Shown: positions 27,284 to 35,486, counted from the first letter of the stretch. The stretch is 64,000 nucleotides of DNA from Promethearchaeota archaeon Loki_b32 (GCA_005223125.1 NJBH01000009.1:62001-126000); one strand, 5' to 3'. Translations and numbers: made by a program. The notes: generated by a model from the letters alone, not told the origin.

Positions 27284-28009
27284 TTATTCTTTTTGATTTA
27301 CATATAACTTTATTTCACGATTATATCTTTCAAGTATTATTAAATCAAGTTTAGCCAGTTTATCAACATGATATTTCACAGAACTTCGGCTCATATCTAA
27401 TTTCTTAGCAATCTTCGCTGAATTAATGCCAGGATTTTTTTCAATTAAATCTAGAATTTTTATGCTAGTTTTAGACTTTGTAATCAATTTTAATGGTATT
27501 GTTTTCATTTCTTTTTTGGATAAAACAGGGAAAAAGGATACATATTGTCCTAATTTCTCTTTTTTAATTATTCCATATTGTAATAATACATATAAATGCC
27601 ATTGTAACTGCCCCTTCTGCAAATTACATTTTCTAAGGAGTTCATTATTATGGATTCCGGGTTCTTGTAGAATTTTATTAATGATATTTTTACGGTTTTC
27701 ATTTTCAAAAATATCTTCGAAAGATAAATAAGTATACCGTTCAGCTACTATTGTTTTTCTTCTAAAATAGTCTTTATACTGATTAACAGTTAGTATGATT
27801 AAAAGTGATGTTAAAATTAGTGTGAAAAATGCTAATAAATCGATTAAAAACCAATTGATATTATCTTCAAGATAAAAAGATATCTTCGTTTCAGGAGAGA
27901 TTAGTAGGAATAAGGATAATAGAGAAATGCAAATAAGAGTGATTATAATACCTAATTTGATATAAAATAACCGTTTGTATTTCCCTATTTCATTTTTAAA
28001 AAAACTCAT
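27284..28009 (-). CDS. Membrane-anchored regulator with two winged-helix domains (copy 2)
   Basis: 241 aa. Two hydrophobic segments (about residues 15-35 and 48-70) precede two HTH domains: GIHNNELLRKCNLQKGQLQ and GINSAKIAKKLDMSRSSVK. Paralog of 15159-15890. It lies 20 bp after the third small peptide gene, as the last intact gene of the radical SAM operon, and is the obvious candidate to bind the 28-bp element found at both loci. The N-terminal half lying in the membrane suggests it senses something at the envelope. Confidence 0.8.
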   Translation of the reverse strand: MSFFKNEIGKYKRLFYIKLGIIITLICISLLSLFLLISPETKISFYLEDNINWFLIDLLAFFTLILTSLLIILTVNQYKDYFRRKTIVAERYTYLSFEDIFENENRKNIINKILQEPGIHNNELLRKCNLQKGQLQWHLYVLLQYGIIKKEKLGQYVSFFPVLSKKEMKTIPLKLITKSKTSIKILDLIEKNPGINSAKIAKKLDMSRSSVKYHVDKLAKLDLIILERYNREIKLYVNQKE

Positions 28010-28029
28010 ATTAAATAAAAAGAAATTGG

Positions 28030-28320
28030 CTAATTAAAAATTTTAAAAATTATTTTAGTCTTAATTTTTTTTTTAAAATCGTTTACTCTAACTGTAGAAT
28101 ATAAGGTTCCCGCGGGGTAAATATGTTTGGAATTTTCTATCCGAACAAGAACGATTAAAAATCCTAAGAAACTAACTACTATAATTAATAGGATTTTATA
28201 TAATAGAGAATGTTTACTGTTATCAAATAAAAATACTTTGTTTATTTCTTTTCTGTTTAGACCTAATCCCTCTCCAATTTTATATAGATTAAATATTTTA
28301 TCAAACATTTTATTGATCAC
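28030..28320 (-). CDS. Small single-pass peptide P3, candidate radical-SAM substrate
   Basis: 96 aa. N-terminal block FNLYKIGEGLGLNRKEINK, then a hydrophobic segment (ILLIIVVSFLGFLIVLV), then YPAGTLYSTVRVNDFKKK. It shares all three blocks with P1 and P2: (F/L)Y(x)2G(x)2LG(x)2(K)EIN, a membrane span, and YPxGTxYST(V/I)(K/R)(V/I)xDF. No Cys. The other family members lie upstream next to a radical SAM/SPASM gene. It could be a modified precursor peptide or a membrane adaptor for the enzyme; no known family recognised. Confidence 0.65.
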   Translation of the reverse strand: MINKMFDKIFNLYKIGEGLGLNRKEINKVFLFDNSKHSLLYKILLIIVVSFLGFLIVLVRIENSKHIYPAGTLYSTVRVNDFKKKIKTKIIFKIFN

Positions 28321-28387
28321 ACTTCTATTTTCTTGTTAAAAAATTATTGGTTTTAAATTTTGGTGTCTTAATTTTCTCTTTATGCAA

Positions 28388-29734
28388 TCATGATATAGTT
28401 CCAATAGAAGTAATTGGTTCAAATTTTGGTACGACACCTTTCTTACGTTTTATCCAATTTAATTCATCCGTTATAACAGATTTTATCTTACCTTTATTTC
28501 GAATATTAGTTATTCTTAGAAGACGCAATGCCTTTTTATAAATTTTCAAAGCCTGAGAATTCGATTTTAGCTTTACTAAAACTTTACCTAAATTCCAATA
28601 AAATAAAAAATTGTCTCTATAGAGTTGTATAGCTTTTAAAAGCATATTATAGGCTTTCTTATAATTTTTTTGATAAAATATCTTTACACCGAGATAAAAA
28701 AAATTAAAAGCACTTCTTTCTGCTAAAGCAGATGCGAAAAACTTTAAATTATAATCTTCGTTTTCCTTTGATAAATTTCTTAATTTATCGATAAGATTTT
28801 TTCTTTCCTCTTTGACTTTTATTAGATTTGTTATAAATTTTCTCGCAAAAGATTCTATTGAATAAAAAACAATTTTTTGTGATCCTGAATTAATCGGACC
28901 TTTTTTTAATAAATTATATAGAATATTGGGGAAATTGTATTGAATTAAAAGATCTGTAATTTCTCGTATGTTCGAATTTTCAGATTGAGAAATAAAATAT
29001 TTACTTTCTATTACTTTCAATAACAGATTGACGATTTGAGGCCATTTTATGAGTGATTCAATAATTAAGTCATAAATTAACTTTTTATTCTTCTTTCTTT
29101 TAAATTCAAGCGTTTGTATTGCGATAAAAGATAATAAATCTTCTTGTTCTTTAATTAACAGTGAATCATTAAAATTACTGTAATTCATAGTAAGTAATTT
29201 TTTACGGATTTTAGCTATAATTTGAAATATTTCTGTTTCATATACATTCATTACTTTAATACATTCAAATCTTACTGATGGAATAAATTCATGGTTGTAA
29301 AAACTTTTGGTACTCATATTTTCAAATCCATTATTTTCTAATAGTTCAATTAACAAGAAAGGAGGAAAACATAATTTATGTTGTAAACCTTTATGGGGTA
29401 TTCCGTAAATCCAACCTAAAATTTCTTTTTTTTGTTCTTTGGTCGAATCTAGATAATGCCGACATACTTTCTTGAGATCAGGAGTCTCAATAATTAATTT
29501 ACCTCCTGGTTCTAATACCCGAAAAAATTCACTTAAGGCATAGATTGCTTCAAAAAATGATAAGTGCTCTATTAGATGAATGGCTTTTATTTCTTCACTA
29601 CAATTATCTTCAAATTGTAAATCTATAGCGGACATTAATTTATCTGCAATTAATGTTTCATATAAATCAATATTGCAATAACCTATCTCGTACTTTTTTC
29701 CACAACCGATATTTAATTTCATTTTTCTTTTCAA
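28388..29734 (-). CDS. SAM-dependent methyltransferase with C-terminal TPR-like domain
   Basis: 448 aa, ATG at 29734 or 29722. Residues 5-160 are a class I methyltransferase: MKLNIGCGKKYEIG (motif I), AIHLIEHLSFFEAIY, and FFRVLEPGGKLIIETPDLK, the pattern of COG4627-like predicted methyltransferases. The next 200 residues are helical, and residues about 370-430 form TPR-like repeats (AYNMLLKAIQLYRDNFLFYW, ALKIYKKALRLL). The start lies inside the P2 gene (68-bp overlap), so translation is coupled. It may methylate the small peptides or a lipid or glycan. Confidence 0.72.
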   Translation of the reverse strand: MKRKMKLNIGCGKKYEIGYCNIDLYETLIADKLMSAIDLQFEDNCSEEIKAIHLIEHLSFFEAIYALSEFFRVLEPGGKLIIETPDLKKVCRHYLDSTKEQKKEILGWIYGIPHKGLQHKLCFPPFLLIELLENNGFENMSTKSFYNHEFIPSVRFECIKVMNVYETEIFQIIAKIRKKLLTMNYSNFNDSLLIKEQEDLLSFIAIQTLEFKRKKNKKLIYDLIIESLIKWPQIVNLLLKVIESKYFISQSENSNIREITDLLIQYNFPNILYNLLKKGPINSGSQKIVFYSIESFARKFITNLIKVKEERKNLIDKLRNLSKENEDYNLKFFASALAERSAFNFFYLGVKIFYQKNYKKAYNMLLKAIQLYRDNFLFYWNLGKVLVKLKSNSQALKIYKKALRLLRITNIRNKGKIKSVITDELNWIKRKKGVVPKFEPITSIGTIS

Positions 29735-29978
29735 AATCTTTAATTTTTATAGTAGAATATTTTGTGCCAGATGGATAAGTACTATCTGCTGAATTTATTC
29801 CAATAGATATTAAGAAGAATAATAAGATAGAAGATGATACAATTAAAATAAAAATAAATAATATTCTAAATGAAATTTGATGTTTTTTATCATGAAAAAA
29901 TAATAAATTATTTACCTCTTTTTTAGATAGCCCTAAAAATTTGCCAAATCTGTAAAATTGAGCAATTGTGGTAATCAT
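29667..29978 (-). CDS. Small single-pass peptide P2, candidate radical-SAM substrate
   Basis: 103 aa. It has the shared layout: IAQFYRFGKFLGLSKKEVN, a strong hydrophobic segment (ILFIFILIVSSSILLFFL), then ADSTYPSGTKYSTIKIKDFE. The start overlaps the P1 stop in an ATGA junction and the end overlaps the methyltransferase start by 68 bp. Its distal tail (about the last 20 residues) is therefore coded by DNA that also codes for the methyltransferase N-terminus. Confidence 0.7.
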   Translation of the reverse strand: MITTIAQFYRFGKFLGLSKKEVNNLLFFHDKKHQISFRILFIFILIVSSSILLFFLISIGINSADSTYPSGTKYSTIKIKDFEKKNEIKYRLWKKVRDRLLQY

Positions 29979-30310
29979 TTTAAAGATTTTACACCAATAT
30001 TTAGAACTTTAAAAAATCTACTATAGAAAGGGGAAACGAGTTTGCTAAATCTAGATTTATTCTTAAAATCTTTAACTTTTACTGACGAATAAAAAGAGTT
30101 GGAAGGATACGTGGAATCTGCGGGGTTGGTTATTATCATAAAGAGTGAAAATATAAATATACAGAAAAATGCAATAATAATTATGGAAAGACAGAAAAGT
30201 TTCATTTTTTTATATCTCCCCGAATAAGATAAGAAAACTCTATTGATTTCATTTTTATGAATTCCTAAACTCCTACCAATTTGATAAAACTGGATAATCT
30301 CATCAAACAT
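29975..30310 (-). CDS. Small single-pass peptide P1, candidate radical-SAM substrate
   Basis: 111 aa. IIQFYQIGRSLGIHKNEINR, a hydrophobic segment (LSIIIIAFFCIFIFSLFMII), then ADSTYPSNSFYSSVKVKDF and a basic tail. It begins 29 bp downstream of the radical SAM gene. The conserved sequence after the membrane span, shared by three paralogs while the rest drifts, is what is expected of a region recognised or modified by an enzyme. It is the longest of the three. Confidence 0.7.
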   Translation of the reverse strand: MFDEIIQFYQIGRSLGIHKNEINRVFLSYSGRYKKMKLFCLSIIIIAFFCIFIFSLFMIITNPADSTYPSNSFYSSVKVKDFKNKSRFSKLVSPFYSRFFKVLNIGVKSLK

Positions 30311-30339
30311 TTTTAATATTAACCTCCATTATCATGAAT

Positions 30340-31494
30340 TTAATTTAAGATATTAATTAATTTTGATATTGTAGTATCTACTTTTTTATTAATAGGTACA
30401 AGTTTATGATTTATCATTGTATTTTCAATGGCTCTCAAACAATAAGGGTTTTCAAAGGATTTTAAAGCTAGACTAGTTCCAAGGCAACCCCCCCTACAAT
30501 CATCAGCAAGATCGCATTGCTGGCAAAAATCTTTTAATGGATATCTTTTATTTTTCAATCTTTTTAAAATTTCATCTAAACTTTCATTTCTAATATTACC
30601 TTCAATATAATCATCTGGAAGTGTAAGACATCCTTTTATGTTTCCATTACTTTGAATACCTAAAACTGAATGACCTGCTTGACACCCAACCCAAGGATTT
30701 AATCCTAATTTAGGAATAAACCTTGAGAAATATCCAAAGCAATGAGCCCCGATTAAAGGTAATCTTTTGTAAGAATATTTTTTATGATTAATTGCTATAA
30801 ATAATGCCAAAGTATAATATTCTTCTCTAGAAATAACTAATTCTTTTGGAAAACGTCCAATAGGGACTGCTAATTGGATTTGCCATGCGATATTTTTATC
30901 AATTAATAACTTCTTAATCATGTTTATTTCTTTAAAATTAATTTTACTTACGGACGTAATAACAGTTACTGGAAGCTTTTCTTTTTTTAGTAAACTTATA
31001 AGATTTAAAGTTTTTTTGAATGAATTGTTGATACCCCGTAAATAATCATGTGTTTCTCCTCTTCCTCCATCTAAACTTAGAGATACACAGTCTGTTTTTA
31101 ATTCTTTTATCTCTTGTATATGTTTCTCTAAATTTAATCCATTCGTGATTATGGATAATTGCATTTTTTGATTTTTTACATCTCTTGCAATGTCATACCA
31201 ATCATCTCGTAATAATGGTTCGCCCCCCATTAAAGCAACTCCCTTATAACCATATGACTTTAAGTCTTTAACTAATTTTAAAGCTTCATTTGTATTTAAT
31301 TCATCAGAGCGAGCAAATCCTGCATCTGAACCACAGTGAATACATTTACTATTGCACTTTAACGTGATTTCCCAAACTGCACAATTAGGTTTAATTTTAT
31401 TTAATAATAGATCTGAAAATTTCGTCATATGATTTTCTGAATTACGTTTATTATTGTTATTTATGATTTGTAAATTAAAATCCTTTGTTTGCAA
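30340..31494 (-). CDS. Radical SAM/SPASM peptide-modifying enzyme
   Basis: 384 aa from 31494; Met 23 is an alternative start. C47, C51 and C54 form the CxxxCxxC radical SAM motif (LKCNSKCIHCGSDAG), followed by GYKGVALMGGEPLLR. The C-terminal SPASM domain supplies further Cys: GCQAGHSVLGIQSNG, GCLTLPDD, then CQQCDLADDCRGGC and a late C. Radical SAM/SPASM enzymes of this build mature ribosomal peptides such as sactipeptides, ranthipeptides and PqqA. Three small paralogous peptides follow directly. First gene of its operon, behind promoter element copy 3. Confidence 0.85.
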   Translation of the reverse strand: MQTKDFNLQIINNNNKRNSENHMTKFSDLLLNKIKPNCAVWEITLKCNSKCIHCGSDAGFARSDELNTNEALKLVKDLKSYGYKGVALMGGEPLLRDDWYDIARDVKNQKMQLSIITNGLNLEKHIQEIKELKTDCVSLSLDGGRGETHDYLRGINNSFKKTLNLISLLKKEKLPVTVITSVSKINFKEINMIKKLLIDKNIAWQIQLAVPIGRFPKELVISREEYYTLALFIAINHKKYSYKRLPLIGAHCFGYFSRFIPKLGLNPWVGCQAGHSVLGIQSNGNIKGCLTLPDDYIEGNIRNESLDEILKRLKNKRYPLKDFCQQCDLADDCRGGCLGTSLALKSFENPYCLRAIENTMINHKLVPINKKVDTTISKLINILN

Positions 31495-31541
31495 TAAAAA
31501 AAATTTAACTTCGTTATACTATTAGTAAAAATCTTAGTAAT

Positions 31542-31569
31542 AAAGGTTTAAGGTGCACTTTTCGAACAA
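31542..31569 (-). promoter_or_regulatory. Shared 28-bp promoter element, copy 3
   Basis: Plus strand aaaggtttaaggtgcacttt followed by tcgaacaa, 48 bp upstream of the radical SAM start. On the minus strand the TATA-like stretch TTTATTA follows TTAAACC. Same block and same orientation as copies 1 and 2. Confidence 0.7.
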
Positions 31570-31691
31570 TACAAGATACTAAAATATTTAAAAAGGAGTT
31601 ATCAAACATCTATAGCTAATAAACAAAGATAAGAAAAAATGGCACTCGTTTTAAATATAAAATAGATCCCAACGTTACCTATTAAACCTTC

Positions 31692-32063
31692 TCAACCGAT
31701 AATATCATACGGTTCATAACTTTTGCATATAGAATCTTTACTTAGATACTTATTCTTAAATTTACAATGAGATATTTCCTCATAATAGTAAACACAGTTT
31801 CTGCATGAATAAAGATGATTTTTAAATTTTTCTCTAACTTCCTTTAATTTTTCTGGAATCATCCCTTTATTTAGCATAGATTTAAGTTTTTCATGTGGAG
31901 TTGCTGTTATTTTACAATAGATGGCATTTGGAGAGGGAGGGTTCCAAATTTTTATCAAATGATTGTGAGACGCATCCTTAGAGGTAGCATCCAACTCACC
32001 ATACCCACACCGGCAAGTTTTTTTTCTTAACATGTTTCCACATTCAGGACAGAATTCCACCAT
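31692..32063 (-). CDS. Zinc-ribbon protein, copy B
   Basis: 123 aa, paralog of 25398-25757. N-terminal ribbon CPECGNMLRKKTCRCGYG and C-terminal CRNCVYYYEEISHC...C. The conserved middle IWNPPSPNAIYCKITATPHE is unique to this pair within the window. Function unknown; perhaps a small cytosolic metal-binding protein. It lies 36 bp after the nitroreductase gene, on the same strand. Confidence 0.7.
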   Translation of the reverse strand: MVEFCPECGNMLRKKTCRCGYGELDATSKDASHNHLIKIWNPPSPNAIYCKITATPHEKLKSMLNKGMIPEKLKEVREKFKNHLYSCRNCVYYYEEISHCKFKNKYLSKDSICKSYEPYDIIG

Positions 32064-32099
32064 AATCTTTTAAGTATTAAATCAGTTGGTTTATTAAAT

Positions 32100-32732
32100 T
32101 TATTCCAGTTCATTCAATCCTTTAGTTTTTATGTCTGGACGTGGCGGTACTCGATAATATATTTGTGTGGGATATCCGATAATTATTACACCCCATATAT
32201 TACCGTGAATTCCAGTAAGTTTCTCCCGTATTTCTTTATTTGATGAGAGGACCCCATGAGCTAGCCAAATCCAACAAGATCCCAATCCTAAAGTTTGGGC
32301 ACATAACATTCCATGTGTCAGAGCTATTGTAGAATTCATAGCATCTCCAGGATTTCTTGAGTGCAATATCATTACATGAGGGGCATTATAAAATATGGTA
32401 TCTATCCCATGTTCCTTAGCTTTTATGAAATTTTCACTATACCTTGGATTACTTGAAGCAATAATTGCGTCCATAACTACCTCTGAAAGCTTTTTAATTT
32501 TATCATTATCTGAAATTATAGTACATCGTAATGTTCGGATGTTAGCTCCTGTAGGGGCATATTTCATAGTGTCTAAAACTTTTTCTAAAACAGCTTTAAG
32601 AACTTTTTTCTTTTTAAAACCCCTAATTGACCGTTTGGCACTCATAAATTTATGCATACTTTCATATGAGATTAATGTACTAGGGTCTTGAACTTCTTCA
32701 AAAGTTAATAGTTCTCCAATATTTTCATACAT
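32100..32732 (-). CDS. Nitroreductase-family flavoprotein
   Basis: 210 aa. The opening SAKRSIRGFKKKKVLKAVLE, then APTGANIRTLRCTIISDN, and the later TLGLGSCWIWLAHG are the FMN-binding pattern of nitroreductases. A short ferredoxin frame lies directly upstream in the same frame, separated by one TAA and three codons, and together they resemble the common ferredoxin-nitroreductase fusion. Translation can restart at the ATG 32732. Electron acceptor unknown. Confidence 0.82.
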   Translation of the reverse strand: MYENIGELLTFEEVQDPSTLISYESMHKFMSAKRSIRGFKKKKVLKAVLEKVLDTMKYAPTGANIRTLRCTIISDNDKIKKLSEVVMDAIIASSNPRYSENFIKAKEHGIDTIFYNAPHVMILHSRNPGDAMNSTIALTHGMLCAQTLGLGSCWIWLAHGVLSSNKEIREKLTGIHGNIWGVIIIGYPTQIYYRVPPRPDIKTKGLNELE

Positions 32733-32741
32733 AATCGCATC

Positions 32742-32906
32742 TTATTTACACCTTGCAATGCAACGCCCACATGAATCAAAAAGATTATTGGGATCTTCAA
32801 ACACCATTTTATTTAGCTCTTTATCACGTCTAAAATATCTTGTGCACGCATTATAGCATATTTGACAATCGTCACATTTTTCATAATCTATTCCTAATAT
32901 TGGCAT
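32742..32906 (-). CDS. Small ferredoxin split from the nitroreductase by a stop codon
   Basis: 54 aa: KCDDCQICYNACTRYF gives the first cluster and CGRCIARC the second, after which a TAA (32744-32742) falls where the family has CPxDAI; the codons after the stop read D-A-I-M in the same frame, and that M is the nitroreductase start. So the gene is probably a ferredoxin-nitroreductase fusion interrupted by one nonsense codon. The last cluster Cys is retained, so the short protein could still hold both clusters. Confidence 0.7.
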   Translation of the reverse strand: MPILGIDYEKCDDCQICYNACTRYFRRDKELNKMVFEDPNNLFDSCGRCIARCK

Positions 32907-32978
32907 AATTAATAAAAATTCAGTTTAAGTGATTTTTCGATTTATTTTTGTTTCTTAGAATAATAAAGAGTAATTTAA

Positions 32979-33953
32979 TTATCTTTTTTTAATTTCGAAA
33001 TTTACATCTTCGAATTTATTATGAATAGCACGATAAATTTTAAACTTTCCATCACCTAGAGCATGTTTTATAATCTCATTAATCTCTTTTTCATTTAGAA
33101 AGCTTTCTGAGATGATTTTGTCAATCTTTGAATACACTAATTCCTTAATTTTATATCTAAACCTATTTTTTTTCTTTTCATCAATAGATTCAGATAATTC
33201 TAAATGTTCTTTGTGATCCATGATATTTTGCACTAAATCCTCCACCCCTTCCCCAGAAATAGCGTTAGTCATAGAGACTGGTGGTCTCCATCCACTCTGG
33301 AAAGTAGAATCGTCAAGCATCATCTCAATTTGTACAGCAATATCTTCGCCACCTAAATCTTTCTTGTTAATATCATAGATATCTCCAATTTCAATTATAC
33401 CAGCTTTCTGCATCTGTATCGCATCCCCATAACCTGGTACGAGAATTACTACAACAGAATAAGCTAGATTGTAAATATCAAACTCCGCTTGACCTACACC
33501 GACGGTTTCTATGATAATTAAATCCATTCCATATGCTTCATATAATAAACTAATGTCAAAAACCGCTCTTGAAATACCCCCTTTATAACCTCTTGATGCG
33601 AGACTACGCAAAAATACGTTAGGATGTAATGAAATATCTGTCATACGGACTCTATCTCCTAAAAATGCACCTCCACTAAAAGGAGATGTAGGATCTACAC
33701 AAATAATCCCAACAGATTTTCCTTCTTCCAACAGCTTTTTAGAAATTTCACTTGTTAATGTACTCTTTCCAACACCAGGAGAACCCGTAATTCCAACAAT
33801 ATAGGAATCATGGCTTATTCCTTCGAAATGTTGGAAAATCTCGTGTGCCTTGTCAGGCTCATTTTCTATAATGGTTATTAATTTTGCTAAGGCAACCTTG
33901 TCTTTTTTTTTAAATCTATTAATTAGCGTATCAATATCTTGCGTGGTTTTCAA
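32979..33953 (-). CDS. meaB: MeaB/ArgK GTPase chaperone of acyl-CoA mutase
   Basis: 324 aa. G1 GITGSPGVGKSTLTSEIS (about residues 55-72), VGIICVDPTSPFSGGAFLGD, RSLASRGYKGGIS and the switch ETVGVGQAE are exact hallmarks of the MeaB family. It guards and reloads adenosylcobalamin on the mutase coded at 37.1-39.2 kb, in the same transcription direction but now separated from it by an IS element. One usual motif differs: the G4 region reads DINKKDLGG rather than NKxD in its standard context. Confidence 0.9.
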   Translation of the reverse strand: MKTTQDIDTLINRFKKKDKVALAKLITIIENEPDKAHEIFQHFEGISHDSYIVGITGSPGVGKSTLTSEISKKLLEEGKSVGIICVDPTSPFSGGAFLGDRVRMTDISLHPNVFLRSLASRGYKGGISRAVFDISLLYEAYGMDLIIIETVGVGQAEFDIYNLAYSVVVILVPGYGDAIQMQKAGIIEIGDIYDINKKDLGGEDIAVQIEMMLDDSTFQSGWRPPVSMTNAISGEGVEDLVQNIMDHKEHLELSESIDEKKKNRFRYKIKELVYSKIDKIISESFLNEKEINEIIKHALGDGKFKIYRAIHNKFEDVNFEIKKR

Positions 33954-34118
33954 TAAAATACATTCCTCAATTAGAAATAGCTGTTAAAATATAATTTAAA
34001 GAAAAAAATATTACATGTCTTTTTTATTTTTTGACATACACAATCTAGTGTATTTTTTATTAGCTCATTTTAGCAAAAAAACTTTTATTACAAAATTAGA
34101 GTTTTTAAAACTCTTCTC

Positions 34119-34955
34119 CTAACCAGATATATCCACACGCGATTCGAATCTGGCAATTAGTTCATCGATATGACTGTAATCATCTATTGAAATGGAAATT
34201 GCCTCGTTAGGACATACCCTTTCGCAACGACCGCATCCCTTACAATTTTCCTGATCAATCATTGCCTTGTTTTTTTTCATCTTCAATCCGTCATATATAC
34301 ATACTTTAAAACAAGTCCCACAACCAACACAAATATCTCTATTTACCCTTACTTCAACACCCTCCATTCTTTTTACCGTTTTTTGTATAAAGGATGGAGC
34401 ATATTTCATTACGCTTACTACGCAGCAGCAAGAGCAACAATGACAAATAGACATAAATTCGTCCTCATAATCTAACACATCATATATTTTCGCATCACTT
34501 CTCAGTTTTCCTAAATGGGGAACCAAACCATTTTCATAAGCCAAACGCTCTCGCTCTAAAGCTTCCTCTTTAGTTGCAAGACGTGCTCCTGGCCATTTAG
34601 ATCGATCTACTTTACTAGCTCCTCGCCCCATCCAGGTACAACCCAGATGAACATCGTGATTTTTGCACACATTGGCTGTACGACATGGACAATCTATTAA
34701 AAGTATAGTCCCTGCCTTTTTGATGAAGTATTCAACGAGTTTACGTGGTACTATTTGATCCTCATAAGTCCCCAGAGATAAATTAACTGGTATAGGGGAA
34801 GCTGTTTGGTTCTCCAAACCATCGGGGTACAGGGGTTTTCTTGCTATTTGTTTTATTATCGGTAATTTGCCAAACTTGGCCAGCTTCTTCCATCTATTTG
34901 CTCTTGGTGTATCTATTTCGATTGGTTTTAGATCCAACTTTTGTTTTTTCTTCAT
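34119..34955 (-). CDS. Fe-S protein with C-terminal 2[4Fe-4S] ferredoxin domain
   Basis: 278 aa. A middle region with DCPCRTANVCKNHDVHLGC and CHCCSCCCVVSVMKY is followed by CVGCGTCFKVCIYDG and CKGCGRCERVCPNEAISI. The same arrangement occurs in the protein at 3199-4356, without the winged helix. It sits between MeaB and the small 78-aa gene in the mutase operon. Probably cytosolic electron transfer; the partner is not evident. Confidence 0.7.
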   Translation of the reverse strand: MKKKQKLDLKPIEIDTPRANRWKKLAKFGKLPIIKQIARKPLYPDGLENQTASPIPVNLSLGTYEDQIVPRKLVEYFIKKAGTILLIDCPCRTANVCKNHDVHLGCTWMGRGASKVDRSKWPGARLATKEEALERERLAYENGLVPHLGKLRSDAKIYDVLDYEDEFMSICHCCSCCCVVSVMKYAPSFIQKTVKRMEGVEVRVNRDICVGCGTCFKVCIYDGLKMKKNKAMIDQENCKGCGRCERVCPNEAISISIDDYSHIDELIARFESRVDISG

Positions 34956-35094
34956 ATGATGCCCTTCTTTAAAATGGTATCTTATTGATATTAAAATCTA
35001 TTATGCAATAAAAAGTTTAATTTAGATTCGTCTTTAAGTTCTATAATAATGAGGTCTTTTCTTATTGGATCTGGCACTTTCAATCAAAAGTAAA

Positions 35095-35331
35095 TTATGA
35101 ATTCTTATTTAAATCTTGATTTTTTATCAGCAGATCGTTATAGAATTTAAAAGCTTCTTCAGAAAATTTTTTAGCCTTCTCATTTGGTTCACCATTCATT
35201 AATCTGATTAAATTTTCTGATTCTTCATTTGTTAAAATGACATCCGTGAATTCCGAAGCATTAATATAAAAATCAATCTTATCCTTCTTTATTGCTTGCT
35301 CTTTTGTTTTTTCTACCATGCAACTCTCCAA
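35095..35331 (-). CDS. Hypothetical small acidic protein
   Basis: 78 aa, with an alternative Met at residue 5. Charged, helical, no Cys apart from one near the start, no membrane segment. No family recognised. It is the last mutase-operon gene before the IS element and may depend on a promoter now separated by the insertion. Confidence 0.4.
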   Translation of the reverse strand: MESCMVEKTKEQAIKKDKIDFYINASEFTDVILTNEESENLIRLMNGEPNEKAKKFSEEAFKFYNDLLIKNQDLNKNS

Positions 35332-35486
35332 TAAGAAATATACTTTTTATTAGTTCTATAAAATGTATAATGATTGTTCCTTAAATCTTTATTTACATCT
35401 TCATTTTGTAATAAACATCTTTTAGAAATCATACTTGGTTTTATGATGTTTAAAAATTAGAAAGAAAGAAAAATAAAATAAAAATC

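Noticed and set aside
32742-32744. Stop in the ferredoxin-nitroreductase frame as recoding (pyrrolysine or selenocysteine)
   Set aside because: The codon is TAA; pyrrolysine uses TAG and selenocysteine TGA. No hairpin element was evident.
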